This document shows, in pieces, positions 41,117 to 49,519 of a stretch of DNA of 55,053 nt. Within the stretch, counting starts at the first letter, position 1. Every line of letters begins with the position of its first letter. Both the position numbers and the translations under genes were made by a program. A model generated the notes under the pieces. It was not told the origin of the DNA and made no database searches. It worked only from the letters and a program-made list of their open reading frames with translations. The DNA is from an uncultured Rhodospirillales bacterium (GTDB taxonomy: Bacteria > Pseudomonadota > Alphaproteobacteria > RF32 > CAG-239). The stretch is from contig CACYYO010000004.1 of NCBI GenBank assembly GCA_902778645.1, positions 1 through 55,053 on the forward strand, in the 5' to 3' direction.

Positions 41117-41830
41117 TTATTGTCCTTTGGTTAACCTGCGGAACATTGTTTCTATTGTTCCGTCCGGTGATTGCCGCATCATCTCTTGCGGTGTGCCATC
41201 CCATCGCAAGCGCCCGTTACTCATCAGTAAAACGCGGTCGGCAATTTTTTCGACTTCTTCCATCAGGTGGCTGGAGATAATAATCAGGCGGTTTTTACGC
41301 TATTGCTTCATAAATTGGTGCATCTGGTATTTTTGGTTAGGATCCAGACCTTCGGTAGGCTCATCCAGCAACAAAATTTCGGGATTAAAAATAAGTGCGC
41401 CGGCAATAGCCACCCTATGCTTAAACCCCTTTGAGAGTGTATCTATACGCTGTGTCAGGACTTTTTCAAGCTGTAAATTATGCAGGACTATCGGTAAATT
41501 TTGCACAAAATCCTGACTTTTGATTTGATGCAAATCCGCCACATATTTGATGTATTCGTAAACTGTCATGTCCGGATATAAGGGGCTGTTTTCAGCAACG
41601 TAACCCAGCGACGAATATAAAGAATGATTGTTTTGAATATTTTGACCGGAAATCAAAACCTCTCCTTGAGTGGGCGCAATATAGCCGCACATCAGACGCA
41701 TCAGCGTGCTTTTTCCCGCCCCGTTAGGACCGACAAAAAAAACAATTTCATTGCGCGGCAGAACAAAATCAACATTTTGCAGGGCGTTTATTTCACCATA
41801 TTTTTTTGAGAGATGATTTACTTCTATCAT
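41117..41830 (-). pseudogene. ABC ATPase (GldA-like) interrupted by an in-frame amber codon
   Basis: Reading from the ATG at 41830 gives Walker A GPNGAGKST, signature LSKGFKHR, Walker B ILLLDEPTEGLD. The frame then meets TAG at 41300-41302 after residue 176 (HQFMKQ). In the same frame the missing C-terminal part continues for 60 codons (RKNRLIIISSHLMEEVEKIA, the H-loop His included) and stops at 41117-41119, one base before the permease ATG. Apart from that one codon the gene is complete, at the family's usual length of about 237 residues. Nonsense mutation, sequencing error or suppression are all possible. TAG is used as a normal stop by several other genes here. Confidence 0.85.
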
Positions 41831-41975
41831 TTTTTTCCTTTTTCTCTTTATTGTTTACAGTCTAGCAACATTTTTTTAAATTTTAACAAATATTTTGATT
41901 TTATAAAATGAATGGTGACAAATTCATAATTTTATTCTATGTATATAGTAATTATTTCAATTCTGGAGATAAAAA

Positions 41976-42500
41976 GTGGAAGAAACTTATACAAAGGAAG
42001 AAACTAAATCGCTTAAAGTCGGCTTAGCCGTCGCGGTTGTGATTGCGGCGATTTTTGCCTTTAACTATTTTACAAAAACCACCATTGAACATAGCGACAG
42101 CGGTAAATATTATCAGCTGCAGGCTCGTTTTGGTCGCACAGACGGTTTAATGCTCGGCGCCAATGTTCGGTTAGCCGGTATTGATGTTGGGCGTGTCGTC
42201 GATGCAAAGCTTGATGATAACTTTAATGCGGTTTTAACATTTGATATTAAAGAAGGTTACAAAGTTCCGACTGATAGCAGTGCCGCCATTGTCAGCTCCG
42301 GTATTTTGGGAAATAAATATATAGAGATAGAACCGGGCGGAGATGAGGAATATTTGAAACCGAATGAAGAATTTTCTTATACTCAGGATGCTATGGTTAT
42401 CGAAGAGTTGGTCGATCGTATTATCAGTATCGGCAAGGCTAAACGCTCTAAAAATAATGTTGCTGTTATTGAAGCTGCAACGCAAGAACTTGATTATTAA
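41976..42500 (+). CDS. MlaD-like MCE-domain protein, first copy
   Basis: 174 residues: a membrane anchor at about 16-32 and one MCE/MlaD domain (YQLQARFGRTDGLMLGANVRLAGIDVGRVV, then GYKVPTDSSAAIVSSGILGNKYIEIEPGG). MCE proteins carry phospholipids between membranes. It starts GTG with GGAG upstream. The second copy follows 11 bases later. No MlaF/MlaE genes are in view. Confidence 0.9.
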   Translation: MEETYTKEETKSLKVGLAVAVVIAAIFAFNYFTKTTIEHSDSGKYYQLQARFGRTDGLMLGANVRLAGIDVGRVVDAKLDDNFNAVLTFDIKEGYKVPTDSSAAIVSSGILGNKYIEIEPGGDEEYLKPNEEFSYTQDAMVIEELVDRIISIGKAKRSKNNVAVIEAATQELDY

Positions 42501-42511
42501 AGGAGAATAAA

Positions 42512-42970
42512 ATGAATAAAAGACCTGTTGAAACCATCATGGGAATCGTTGTTATCGTGATTGCCGCATTATTCCTGTTCTTTGCGTATCGCGTTTCTGA
42601 TTTGCAAGTTGTTAAAGGATACACCGTTTCGGCACATTTCTTAAAGGTTGGGGGCTTAACAATCGGCTCTGATGTTCGCCTCAACGGAATTAAGGTCGGA
42701 ACAGTTATCAGCCAGAAGTTGAATCCGGAAGATTATGTTGCTGAAATTAAAATGAGTTTGGCCTCGGATTTGAAACTCCCCAAAGACAGCAGCGCCATTA
42801 TTGCCAGCGATGGTTTAATGGGGAATAAGTTCATCAAATTGGAACCCGGCAAAGATAGTGAGATTTTGAAAGATGGGGATGAAATCTCCAATACAAAAGA
42901 CTTCAAAACCCTAGAGGACATGGTCGGTGAAATCATTTTTATGGTGACAGATGATGGAGAAAAGAAATAA
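42512..42970 (+). CDS. mlaD: MlaD-like MCE-domain protein, second copy
   Basis: 152 residues, the usual MlaD size: anchor at 10-27 and MCE domain (YTVSAHFLKVGGLTIGSDVRLNGIKVGTVI, LPKDSSAIIASDGLMGNKFIKLEPG). It is the closer match to the typical outer-membrane lipid asymmetry MlaD. AAGGAG precedes the ATG. It overlaps the DUF2155 gene by 20 bases, a pairing often seen in Alphaproteobacteria. Confidence 0.9.
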   Translation: MNKRPVETIMGIVVIVIAALFLFFAYRVSDLQVVKGYTVSAHFLKVGGLTIGSDVRLNGIKVGTVISQKLNPEDYVAEIKMSLASDLKLPKDSSAIIASDGLMGNKFIKLEPGKDSEILKDGDEISNTKDFKTLEDMVGEIIFMVTDDGEKK

Positions 42971-43844
42971 TTTTCTACGTACTTTTTGTTTAGCAATACT
43001 CGGTTTGCTGGTTGTTCAGCCGGCGGAAGCTGCGAATATTGCTAAAAACACAGCTAAACTGCAGGCTCTGGATAAGGTGAGCGGTCAGATGCGTGTGATT
43101 GAAGTGCCGGTTAACGGGGAAGTTAAATTCGGCAGTTTTTCGATTGTCGTCCGCAAATGCCTAACCGCTTCTCAAGATGAAACACCTGAAAATTACGCCT
43201 TTGTCGATGTTGCCGATGCCGATCGTGAAGGTAAACTCCGCAATATTTTTAAGGGCTGGATGGTTTCTTCTTCCCCTTCCTTAAATTCGGTTGAGCATCC
43301 GGTCTACGATGTATGGCTACTCAAATGTCATGATCAAAAGACGAATATCGCGCTCCTTTCTGAAGCTCAATTAGCGGAGCGAGATAAACTCGAAAAATAT
43401 AAAGCAGAAAATTTATCTAAAGAGGCAAAAATTGCCATTAAGGTTCAGAAAAAACAAGAAAAAGAAGAACGCCAAGCTAAAGCTGAGCAAGAAATTCAGG
43501 ATAAAATAAAAGCCGAAGAAAAAGAGGCGGAGACGAGACAGAAGGCTTTAGATAGGGAAATCCAAGAGCAGCAAGAACGGCAACAACTTGAAGAGATGTC
43601 AAATGATGGTGAAGGTCCGGTTTCTTTGTTTAATTTGGGACAAAGGGCGACCGGAGACACACCCTCTGATTCTTCCGGCAAATTGGTTGAGGCGCCTGTT
43701 GTTGAAGAAAGCGTTGCACCTGCTGATGGTGGGGTTGACGGGTTGGTGATTATTGAGGATACGCATCACGATACCATCGGACAAGATTTGGATTTACCTG
43801 CCGATATCTCAGAAGTTATACCGGAAACAGCAACGAAGGAATAG
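42951..43844 (+). CDS. DUF2155 protein with a charged C-terminal extension
   Basis: 297 residues with a signal peptide ending AEA (near residue 26). The DUF2155 domain (about 30-140) has the conserved KLQALDKVSGQMRVIEVPVN, VVRKCLT, FKGWMVSSSPSLNSVEHPVYDVWLLKC. From about 160 a Lys/Glu coiled coil and a low-complexity acidic tail follow, longer than the family usually is. DUF2155 proteins accompany mlaD in Alphaproteobacteria; the molecular role is not established. It overlaps mlaD at its start and precedes the glycosyltransferase by three bases. Confidence 0.85.
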   Translation: MMEKRNNFLRTFCLAILGLLVVQPAEAANIAKNTAKLQALDKVSGQMRVIEVPVNGEVKFGSFSIVVRKCLTASQDETPENYAFVDVADADREGKLRNIFKGWMVSSSPSLNSVEHPVYDVWLLKCHDQKTNIALLSEAQLAERDKLEKYKAENLSKEAKIAIKVQKKQEKEERQAKAEQEIQDKIKAEEKEAETRQKALDREIQEQQERQQLEEMSNDGEGPVSLFNLGQRATGDTPSDSSGKLVEAPVVEESVAPADGGVDGLVIIEDTHHDTIGQDLDLPADISEVIPETATKE

Positions 43845-43847
43845 ATT

Positions 43848-44768
43848 ATGCCCGATATTGATGTCAGCTTTGTTATGACCGTTTATAACAAAGAATACTA
43901 TTTACCTTCCGTTTTGGAGGCTCTTCTTCATCAGACCGGGGTCAAGAATCCGGAGTATATTTTTGTTGATGATGTCTCCTCTGACGGCTCTGTTGAGATT
44001 ATTCGCGAAGCAACTCAAGGGCTGCCCAATGTGCAGATTGTCGTGAACGAGAAAAATCAGGGGATCAGCCGTAACACAAATAAAGCAATTGCTTTGGCTC
44101 ACGGTGAGTATACACGTTTGCTTGATTCTGATGATATTTTTCCCCTTGATTCAACCGAGATTTTGCTTGATTTGGCGAAATCTAATCATGCCGATATGGT
44201 GTATGGTTGCTTCACTAAGACCGGGGAAGAACCGCAAGAATTGACGAATCGTAAAACCGGTGATTTTACCTATAAATATTATCCTGATGCTTTGGACGGG
44301 GTTTTACATAATCGCTTTACGCGTATGGGGCAACTCATCAAAACGTCTGTTTTACAAGCTTCCGGCGGGGCTGATGAACGCGTTTTTATTCAGGATGAAT
44401 CCTTACCGTTACGGGTGGCGATGAAAGCCAATGGTGCAATTAAAATGTCGGCTAATGTTGTTTTGGTACCAAAGGAAAAAGGTAATTTTTCAGGCAATAA
44501 AATCCAGTTAGATAATGACAGGTTTATGGCTTATTACTTTGCCATTACCGACCATATTAAGGATTTACCAAACGATAAATTGGCTTTAATGTATCAAAGA
44601 GCTGTATCGGCTTATTGGAAAATGATAAAAAAAACGCATAAATTTCCCTGTCTGCATTGGGGGTTTGCAAAATATCTGCATGTTAAATTACGCAAATTAC
44701 AACCGGATTTATCTGTTTTGAAAGAAATGTATAGTCATTTTATGGGGCTTACGGGAATAAGAAGATAA
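43848..44768 (+). CDS. Family 2 glycosyltransferase
   Basis: 306 residues. GT-A fold with SFVMTVYNKEYYLPSVLEAL, VDDVSSDGSVEII, and the metal-binding RLLDSDD near residue 92. The C-terminal part FIQDESLPLRVAM holds the acidic catalytic region. The acceptor is unknown; a polysaccharide or lipid sugar is likely. No membrane segment. It is last of the mlaD-DUF2155 run, with AAGGAA upstream. Confidence 0.88.
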   Translation: MPDIDVSFVMTVYNKEYYLPSVLEALLHQTGVKNPEYIFVDDVSSDGSVEIIREATQGLPNVQIVVNEKNQGISRNTNKAIALAHGEYTRLLDSDDIFPLDSTEILLDLAKSNHADMVYGCFTKTGEEPQELTNRKTGDFTYKYYPDALDGVLHNRFTRMGQLIKTSVLQASGGADERVFIQDESLPLRVAMKANGAIKMSANVVLVPKEKGNFSGNKIQLDNDRFMAYYFAITDHIKDLPNDKLALMYQRAVSAYWKMIKKTHKFPCLHWGFAKYLHVKLRKLQPDLSVLKEMYSHFMGLTGIRR

Positions 44769-44818
44769 ATATTACATTGTTAAGCTTTTTAAGAAACTCA
44801 TCATTTTCCAATTTTTTA

Positions 44819-44847
44819 TAGACAAAAAATATTATAAGTGATATAGT
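44819..44847 (+). promoter_or_regulatory. Probable promoter of the 191-residue unknown gene
   Basis: TAGACA (44819-44824) and TATAGT (44842-44847) 17 bases apart; a TATAAT lies further on at 44854. AAAGGAG precedes the ATG at 44877. Confidence 0.45.
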
Positions 44848-44876
44848 ATACATTATAATTGAATTAAAGGAGAAAT

Positions 44877-45452
44877 ATGATGAATACCCTTTCACAAGAA
44901 AAAACTACCGATAACCTACAATTAGAATTACTTAATAAACGTCTTGCTGACGAGTTTTATAAAATTTTCGGAGGTCCTCGCATAGGTAATATGGTTATAG
45001 AAGATAATGATAACTCCATCTTAAAAGAGCCGGATGGTCGTGCGTATGCTAAAGCAAAATTCGATTTGAACAAATTTTACTCAGAAAAATTGCTAGATGA
45101 TAATCCGCTGAATCTTAGTGCTCGCTATAGAGAATTATCTAAAACCGTATTGCTAGCTCTCCCCGAAAAAACACAAGAGGCTATTAATCTTATTAAAAAT
45201 TCAGCCATAAAATGTATTGAAGAAAAGGATTCGGTTTTTGCTTCAAGAGCCATGACCGGTGTTGGAATTGCGCTATCTAATATTGCAAACAAAAAACCGG
45301 AACTTCATGATTCGGTTAAGGAAGCCGTAGATGCTATAATAGCCACTGATAAAGACAAAAAAGGATTTGGACCGGCAAAGAGTCTTGAATGCTTCATGAG
45401 GGATAGGGCGGCTATGGCAAACAGATATATCTCTCCATCTCTAGAGCTATAA
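44877..45452 (+). CDS. Soluble protein of unknown function
   Basis: 191 residues, helical and charged, no signal or membrane segment. A stretch (SRAMTGVGIALSNIANKKPELHDSVKEA) suggests two amphipathic helices. I do not recognise it. Strong AAAGGAGA site, own promoter, and a terminator-like hairpin downstream. It has the same base composition as its neighbours. Confidence 0.65.
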   Translation: MMNTLSQEKTTDNLQLELLNKRLADEFYKIFGGPRIGNMVIEDNDNSILKEPDGRAYAKAKFDLNKFYSEKLLDDNPLNLSARYRELSKTVLLALPEKTQEAINLIKNSAIKCIEEKDSVFASRAMTGVGIALSNIANKKPELHDSVKEAVDAIIATDKDKKGFGPAKSLECFMRDRAAMANRYISPSLEL

Positions 45453-45519
45453 TAAAAAAGTTGCTGATTTATTCTTGTTTAATGTCTATGCCTCTTAATT
45501 CATTTTTAAGTATTGATAA

Positions 45520-45552
45520 AACCCCTTACAACTCAAAAGCTGTAAAGGGTTT
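45520..45552. terminator. Bidirectional terminator between convergent genes
   Basis: ACCCCTTACA/TGTAAAGGGT stem (one G-U type mismatch) with short T-runs on both strands. It serves the gene at 44877 and the convergent gene at 45564. Confidence 0.7.
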
Positions 45553-45563
45553 AATAAATAAGT

Positions 45564-45950
45564 TTATTTGTAGCTTAAATAGATAATTGTTTTATCTAAT
45601 TTGATTAATCGCTCCGTTTTTTTGATTTTGGTGCTAAGCACAAAAAGTAATACCAGATATAATACAAAAACAATATAACTGGCGAGACATAGCGGGTGCC
45701 ATACCTCTTGATAGATAATGATTGCGATAAAAAAATTAAGTACAACAATTACAATCGGCCAGATAAATGACGATAGTATCCAACGAAGAATGTTCTGTTG
45801 TGTTTTGTAAGCCTGAATCGTTTCTTGAGATACAGCATAGAGAAACGCTCCTTGCTTTTCATAGATGTCGATCTCCGGCATACCTGATTCTTCCGGCGTT
45901 TTGCCATATCTCTTTTTAAAGAGATTAACGGCTTCATTTTTTCTTTCCAT
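45564..45950 (-). CDS. Small two-span membrane protein of unknown function
   Basis: 128 residues. Residues about 58-80 and 88-108 form two membrane segments with a short turn; both ends are charged and probably cytoplasmic. The N-terminus RYGKTPEESGMPEIDIYEKQ is unusual. The ribosome binding site is weak. Not recognised as a known family. Confidence 0.55.
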   Translation of the reverse strand: MERKNEAVNLFKKRYGKTPEESGMPEIDIYEKQGAFLYAVSQETIQAYKTQQNILRWILSSFIWPIVIVVLNFFIAIIIYQEVWHPLCLASYIVFVLYLVLLFVLSTKIKKTERLIKLDKTIIYLSYK

Positions 45951-46045
45951 GGATAATAATATTTTTAGTTAATAATCTTCAATAATTATAAATTTTGTGA
46001 GGAGGGTTTAGATAAAAAGATTAGCAGAGGCAAGTTCTCTTTAAA

Positions 46046-47866
46046 CTATCGTCTTTCAAACAGTTTTTCGATTTCTTTGAGGCTGAGCTTGACATAGGTC
46101 GGACGGCCGTGATTGCATTGTCCGGAGTGCTCGGTTTGCTCCATTTCTCGTAATAACTTATTCATCTCATCAATGTTTAAGGCACGCCCTGCCCTAACTG
46201 ATCCGTGACAAGCCAATGTTGCACAAACCAAGTGCATTTTCTTTTCTAAGGTGAAGCCTTTGCCCCATTCGGTCATCTCTTCTGCCAGGTCATGGATGAG
46301 TGTTTGAACTTCACAATTTTTCAATAACGCCGGAATTTCCCTCACCAGTACTGCTGTTGTGCCAAATTCTTCAATTTCTAAGCCAAGTTTTGATAAGTCA
46401 TCTTTATTTTCAAGAATCGCTATTTTTTCCGAGCCGCTTAAATCAACCACCTCAGGAATCAGCATCATTTGCGAGGTCGGACGCCGTCCCTCGAGCAAAT
46501 GTTTTTTTAAGTTTTCCATCACAATCCGTTCATGAGCGGCGTGTTGGTCGATAATAACAATACTATCCTCGGTTTGAGAGATGATATACGTGTTATGAAA
46601 CTGGGCTTTCGCTGCACCTAAAATGCCGCTATCATTGTTTTCCGGCAGCGCGGCAATATGTTGATCTTGTTCTTCAACTTTGACCGAGTAAAGGCTTTCC
46701 AATTCAGGCAATTTATTCTGGGTATAGTTTTTGCGAGGTGCAAAATTGGTTTGGAAGCGCGGTTGAAGGTGCTCGCTCAACATTGGAATTGTTTTTAGCT
46801 GTGCGGAAAAATCCGGAAGATTATCTTGAATAATCTCATCTAAATCTAAAGTATGTGCTGTTTTTTTATCGCCACTGATCAGGGCTTGACGAATCGAACT
46901 GACAAGAAGCCCTCTTACCAGTGCATTATCAAAAAAGCGCACCTCTGCTTTTGTCGGGTGAACATTGACATCGACATAACTCGGCTCAACCTCAAAAAAC
47001 AAAGCACACAGCGGGTAACGATTAGACGCTAAAACATCCTGATAAGCCCCTTTAATGGCGCCAAGCAAAAGTTTATCACGCACAGGACGATTATTAACAA
47101 ACAAATATTGTGACAGAGAATTGGCTTTATTCAACGTCGGCAGGCTGACATAGCCGCTGATTTTCACATTGTCACGCTCTGCTCGGATCGGCAAAGAGTT
47201 GTCGCTGAAAGTACGCCCCATGACATCTCCCAAACGTTGCAAACGGGCATCAAAAAAATCGCCTTGGCATGCGGGTAAATTCACTTTTTTCTTGTCATCG
47301 GCATACAAAATAAAGGCAATTTGCGGATTTGCCAAAGCGATACGATTGAGCATATCGGCACATTGCATGGTTTCTGCCGCAGACGTTTTTAAGAACTTGA
47401 GACGAACCGGTGTATTGTAAAATAAATCGCGAACTTCAATGCGTGTTCCTTGGGTATGGGCGGCAGGAATCGGCTCAGATTTTTGCCCGCCTTCTATCGT
47501 GAGTTGCCAAGCATTTTCAGCCCCTTGAGCGCGAGAAGTTATACTCATTCGTGAGACCGAGGCAATTGAGGGAAGTGCCTCGCCTCTAAACCCCAGATAA
47601 CAAATATTAAACAAATTATCGTCCGGTAATTTAGAGGTTGCATGGCGTTCACAGCTCAGCGAAAGTTCTTCTCTTGTCATACCCTTGCCGTTATCGGAGA
47701 CGATTATCAGACTTTTGCCGCCATCAACCAAAGTAACCTCAATAGAGGTTGCTCCGGCATCTATCGCATTCTCCACCAACTCTTTGACGACCGAAGACGG
47801 ACGCTCAATCACCTCACCGGCAGCAATTTGATTGACAAGATTGGAAGGGAGAATACGAATCGTCAT
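46046..47866 (-). CDS. mutL: DNA mismatch repair protein MutL with endonuclease motif
   Basis: About 606 residues. GHKL ATPase: EVIERPSSVVKELVENAIDA, IIVSDNGKGM, GFRGEALPSIA. The C-terminal domain has DQHAAHERIVME, the DQHAx2Ex4E endonuclease motif of MutL from bacteria lacking MutH, plus CNHGRPT as the zinc motif. It nicks the strand during mismatch repair. The ATG at 47866 is preferred: AAGGAG lies before it, and the GTG at 47872 overlaps that site. It follows pgi. Confidence 0.95.
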   Translation of the reverse strand: MTIRILPSNLVNQIAAGEVIERPSSVVKELVENAIDAGATSIEVTLVDGGKSLIIVSDNGKGMTREELSLSCERHATSKLPDDNLFNICYLGFRGEALPSIASVSRMSITSRAQGAENAWQLTIEGGQKSEPIPAAHTQGTRIEVRDLFYNTPVRLKFLKTSAAETMQCADMLNRIALANPQIAFILYADDKKKVNLPACQGDFFDARLQRLGDVMGRTFSDNSLPIRAERDNVKISGYVSLPTLNKANSLSQYLFVNNRPVRDKLLLGAIKGAYQDVLASNRYPLCALFFEVEPSYVDVNVHPTKAEVRFFDNALVRGLLVSSIRQALISGDKKTAHTLDLDEIIQDNLPDFSAQLKTIPMLSEHLQPRFQTNFAPRKNYTQNKLPELESLYSVKVEEQDQHIAALPENNDSGILGAAKAQFHNTYIISQTEDSIVIIDQHAAHERIVMENLKKHLLEGRRPTSQMMLIPEVVDLSGSEKIAILENKDDLSKLGLEIEEFGTTAVLVREIPALLKNCEVQTLIHDLAEEMTEWGKGFTLEKKMHLVCATLACHGSVRAGRALNIDEMNKLLREMEQTEHSGQCNHGRPTYVKLSLKEIEKLFERR

Positions 47867-47875
47867 TCTCACTCC

Positions 47876-49519
47876 TTATTTACGCAGTTTTTTGATTGTC
47901 GCGATTAATCGGCTAGTAGAGCAATCGTGGCGAATTCCCGTAGCATTGCCGCTCAGTTCGGGCAAAATATTCAAAGCCAGTTGTTTACCCAGTTCAACCC
48001 CCATTTGATCATAAGAGTTAATGTTCCAGATAATCCCTTGTACAAAGACCTTATGTTCGTACATGGCGACCAGCATTCCTAACGTGTAGGGATCAACTTT
48101 TTTCAGGACAAAGGTGTTCGAAGGGCGGTTACCGCTAAAACTTTTGTAGCGTTTCAGGGCTTTGACTTCTTCTTTACTTTTACCGGCTTTGGTTAACTCG
48201 GCGGCTGCCTCTTTTTCGGTTTTGCCGCGCATCAGGGCTTCTCCTTGAGCCAAGACATTAGCGATTAAAATTTCGTGGTGATCTCCTATTTCATTATGGG
48301 AAATTGCCGGAATAATAAAGTCGCATGGCACGAAATCCGTCCCTTGGTGTATCAGTTGGAAAAAGGAATGTTGAACATTGGTTCCTGCCCCACCGAACAA
48401 CACCGGGCCGGTTGAATAATTAACGAACTGACCATCTTTATCAACAAATTTGCCGTTACTTTCCATGTCCAGCTGCTGTAAATAAGCCGGGAAATATTGC
48501 AAATATTGGTCATACGGAATAACCGCATAGCGTTTGACGCCGAAAAAGTTGTTATACCAAATTCCCAAAAGGGCCATAATGACCGGAATATTGTGCTCCA
48601 AATCTGTCCGGTAAAAATGCTTATCCATGGCAAAAGCCCCCTCAAGCATTTTCTCAAAATTATCCGGACCGGCAACAATCGCAATCGACATGCCGATTGC
48701 CGACCACATTGAGTAACGTCCGCCGACAAAGTCCCAAAATTCAAACATATTGTCCGGATTAATACCAAACTTTTCAACTTCCTTGCGGTTGGTCGAAATG
48801 GCAATAAAATGTTTAGCTACTGCCGGCTCTCCTAAGGCATCGACCAACCATTTACGGCAGGTTCTGGCATTCGTCAGTGTTTCGATTGTGGTAAAGGTTT
48901 TGGAGGAGACAATAAACAAGGTTTCCTCAGGGTCAATCCGATTAAGAACCTCTGCACAGGCTGTACCATCAATATTCGAAATAAAATAGCACTGCATTCC
49001 TTTTTGCCAATATTTTTTGAGCGCTTCCGTTGCCATAACGGGTCCCAAATCGGAACCGCCAATTCCGATATTGACAATGTTGGTCAGTTTTTTTCCGGTA
49101 TGCCCCTTAAATTTACCCAAGCGCACAGCTTCGGCAAACTTTTTCATCTTGTTCAATACGGCATTGATGTCCGGCATAACATTTTTGCCATCTGAATAAA
49201 TCGGCGTATTGTCACGGTTACGCAATGCAATGTGCAAAACAGAGCGATTTTCGGTAAAATTGATTTTGTCACCGCGAAACATTGCTTTGATATTTTCTTC
49301 AACCTTACAATCACGAGCCAAACGAAACAGATGTTTAAGTGTTCTATCCGTAAAGCGATTTTTAGAGTAATCAAACAAAAGATTGTCCAGCTGCAACGTA
49401 TATTTTTCCGCACGCTCATTATCTGCATCAAACAAATCTCTCATTTGAACATTCTTGACATGCTTATAATGTTCGTGAAGTTTCTTCCAAGCTCTCATTT
49501 TAGTCAACTGAGTTTTCAT
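47876..49519 (-). CDS. pgi: Glucose-6-phosphate isomerase
   Basis: About 547 residues, interconverts glucose-6-phosphate and fructose-6-phosphate. NIGIGGSDLGPVMATEAL, FIVSSKTFTTIETLTNA, GGRYSMWSAIG and the catalytic GTDFVPCDFI / HHEILIANVLAQ regions match family GPI. The ATG at 49519 has GGGGG about 11 bases upstream. It overlaps the upstream M16 gene by about 20 bases. Confidence 0.95.
   Translation of the reverse strand: MKTQLTKMRAWKKLHEHYKHVKNVQMRDLFDADNERAEKYTLQLDNLLFDYSKNRFTDRTLKHLFRLARDCKVEENIKAMFRGDKINFTENRSVLHIALRNRDNTPIYSDGKNVMPDINAVLNKMKKFAEAVRLGKFKGHTGKKLTNIVNIGIGGSDLGPVMATEALKKYWQKGMQCYFISNIDGTACAEVLNRIDPEETLFIVSSKTFTTIETLTNARTCRKWLVDALGEPAVAKHFIAISTNRKEVEKFGINPDNMFEFWDFVGGRYSMWSAIGMSIAIVAGPDNFEKMLEGAFAMDKHFYRTDLEHNIPVIMALLGIWYNNFFGVKRYAVIPYDQYLQYFPAYLQQLDMESNGKFVDKDGQFVNYSTGPVLFGGAGTNVQHSFFQLIHQGTDFVPCDFIIPAISHNEIGDHHEILIANVLAQGEALMRGKTEKEAAAELTKAGKSKEEVKALKRYKSFSGNRPSNTFVLKKVDPYTLGMLVAMYEHKVFVQGIIWNINSYDQMGVELGKQLALNILPELSGNATGIRHDCSTSRLIATIKKLRK

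Noticed and set aside
41300-41302. Reassignment of TAG as a sense codon
   Set aside because: SecF, the VirB8-like protein, the glycosyltransferase and the histidine kinase all end naturally at TAG, so TAG is a normal stop here.
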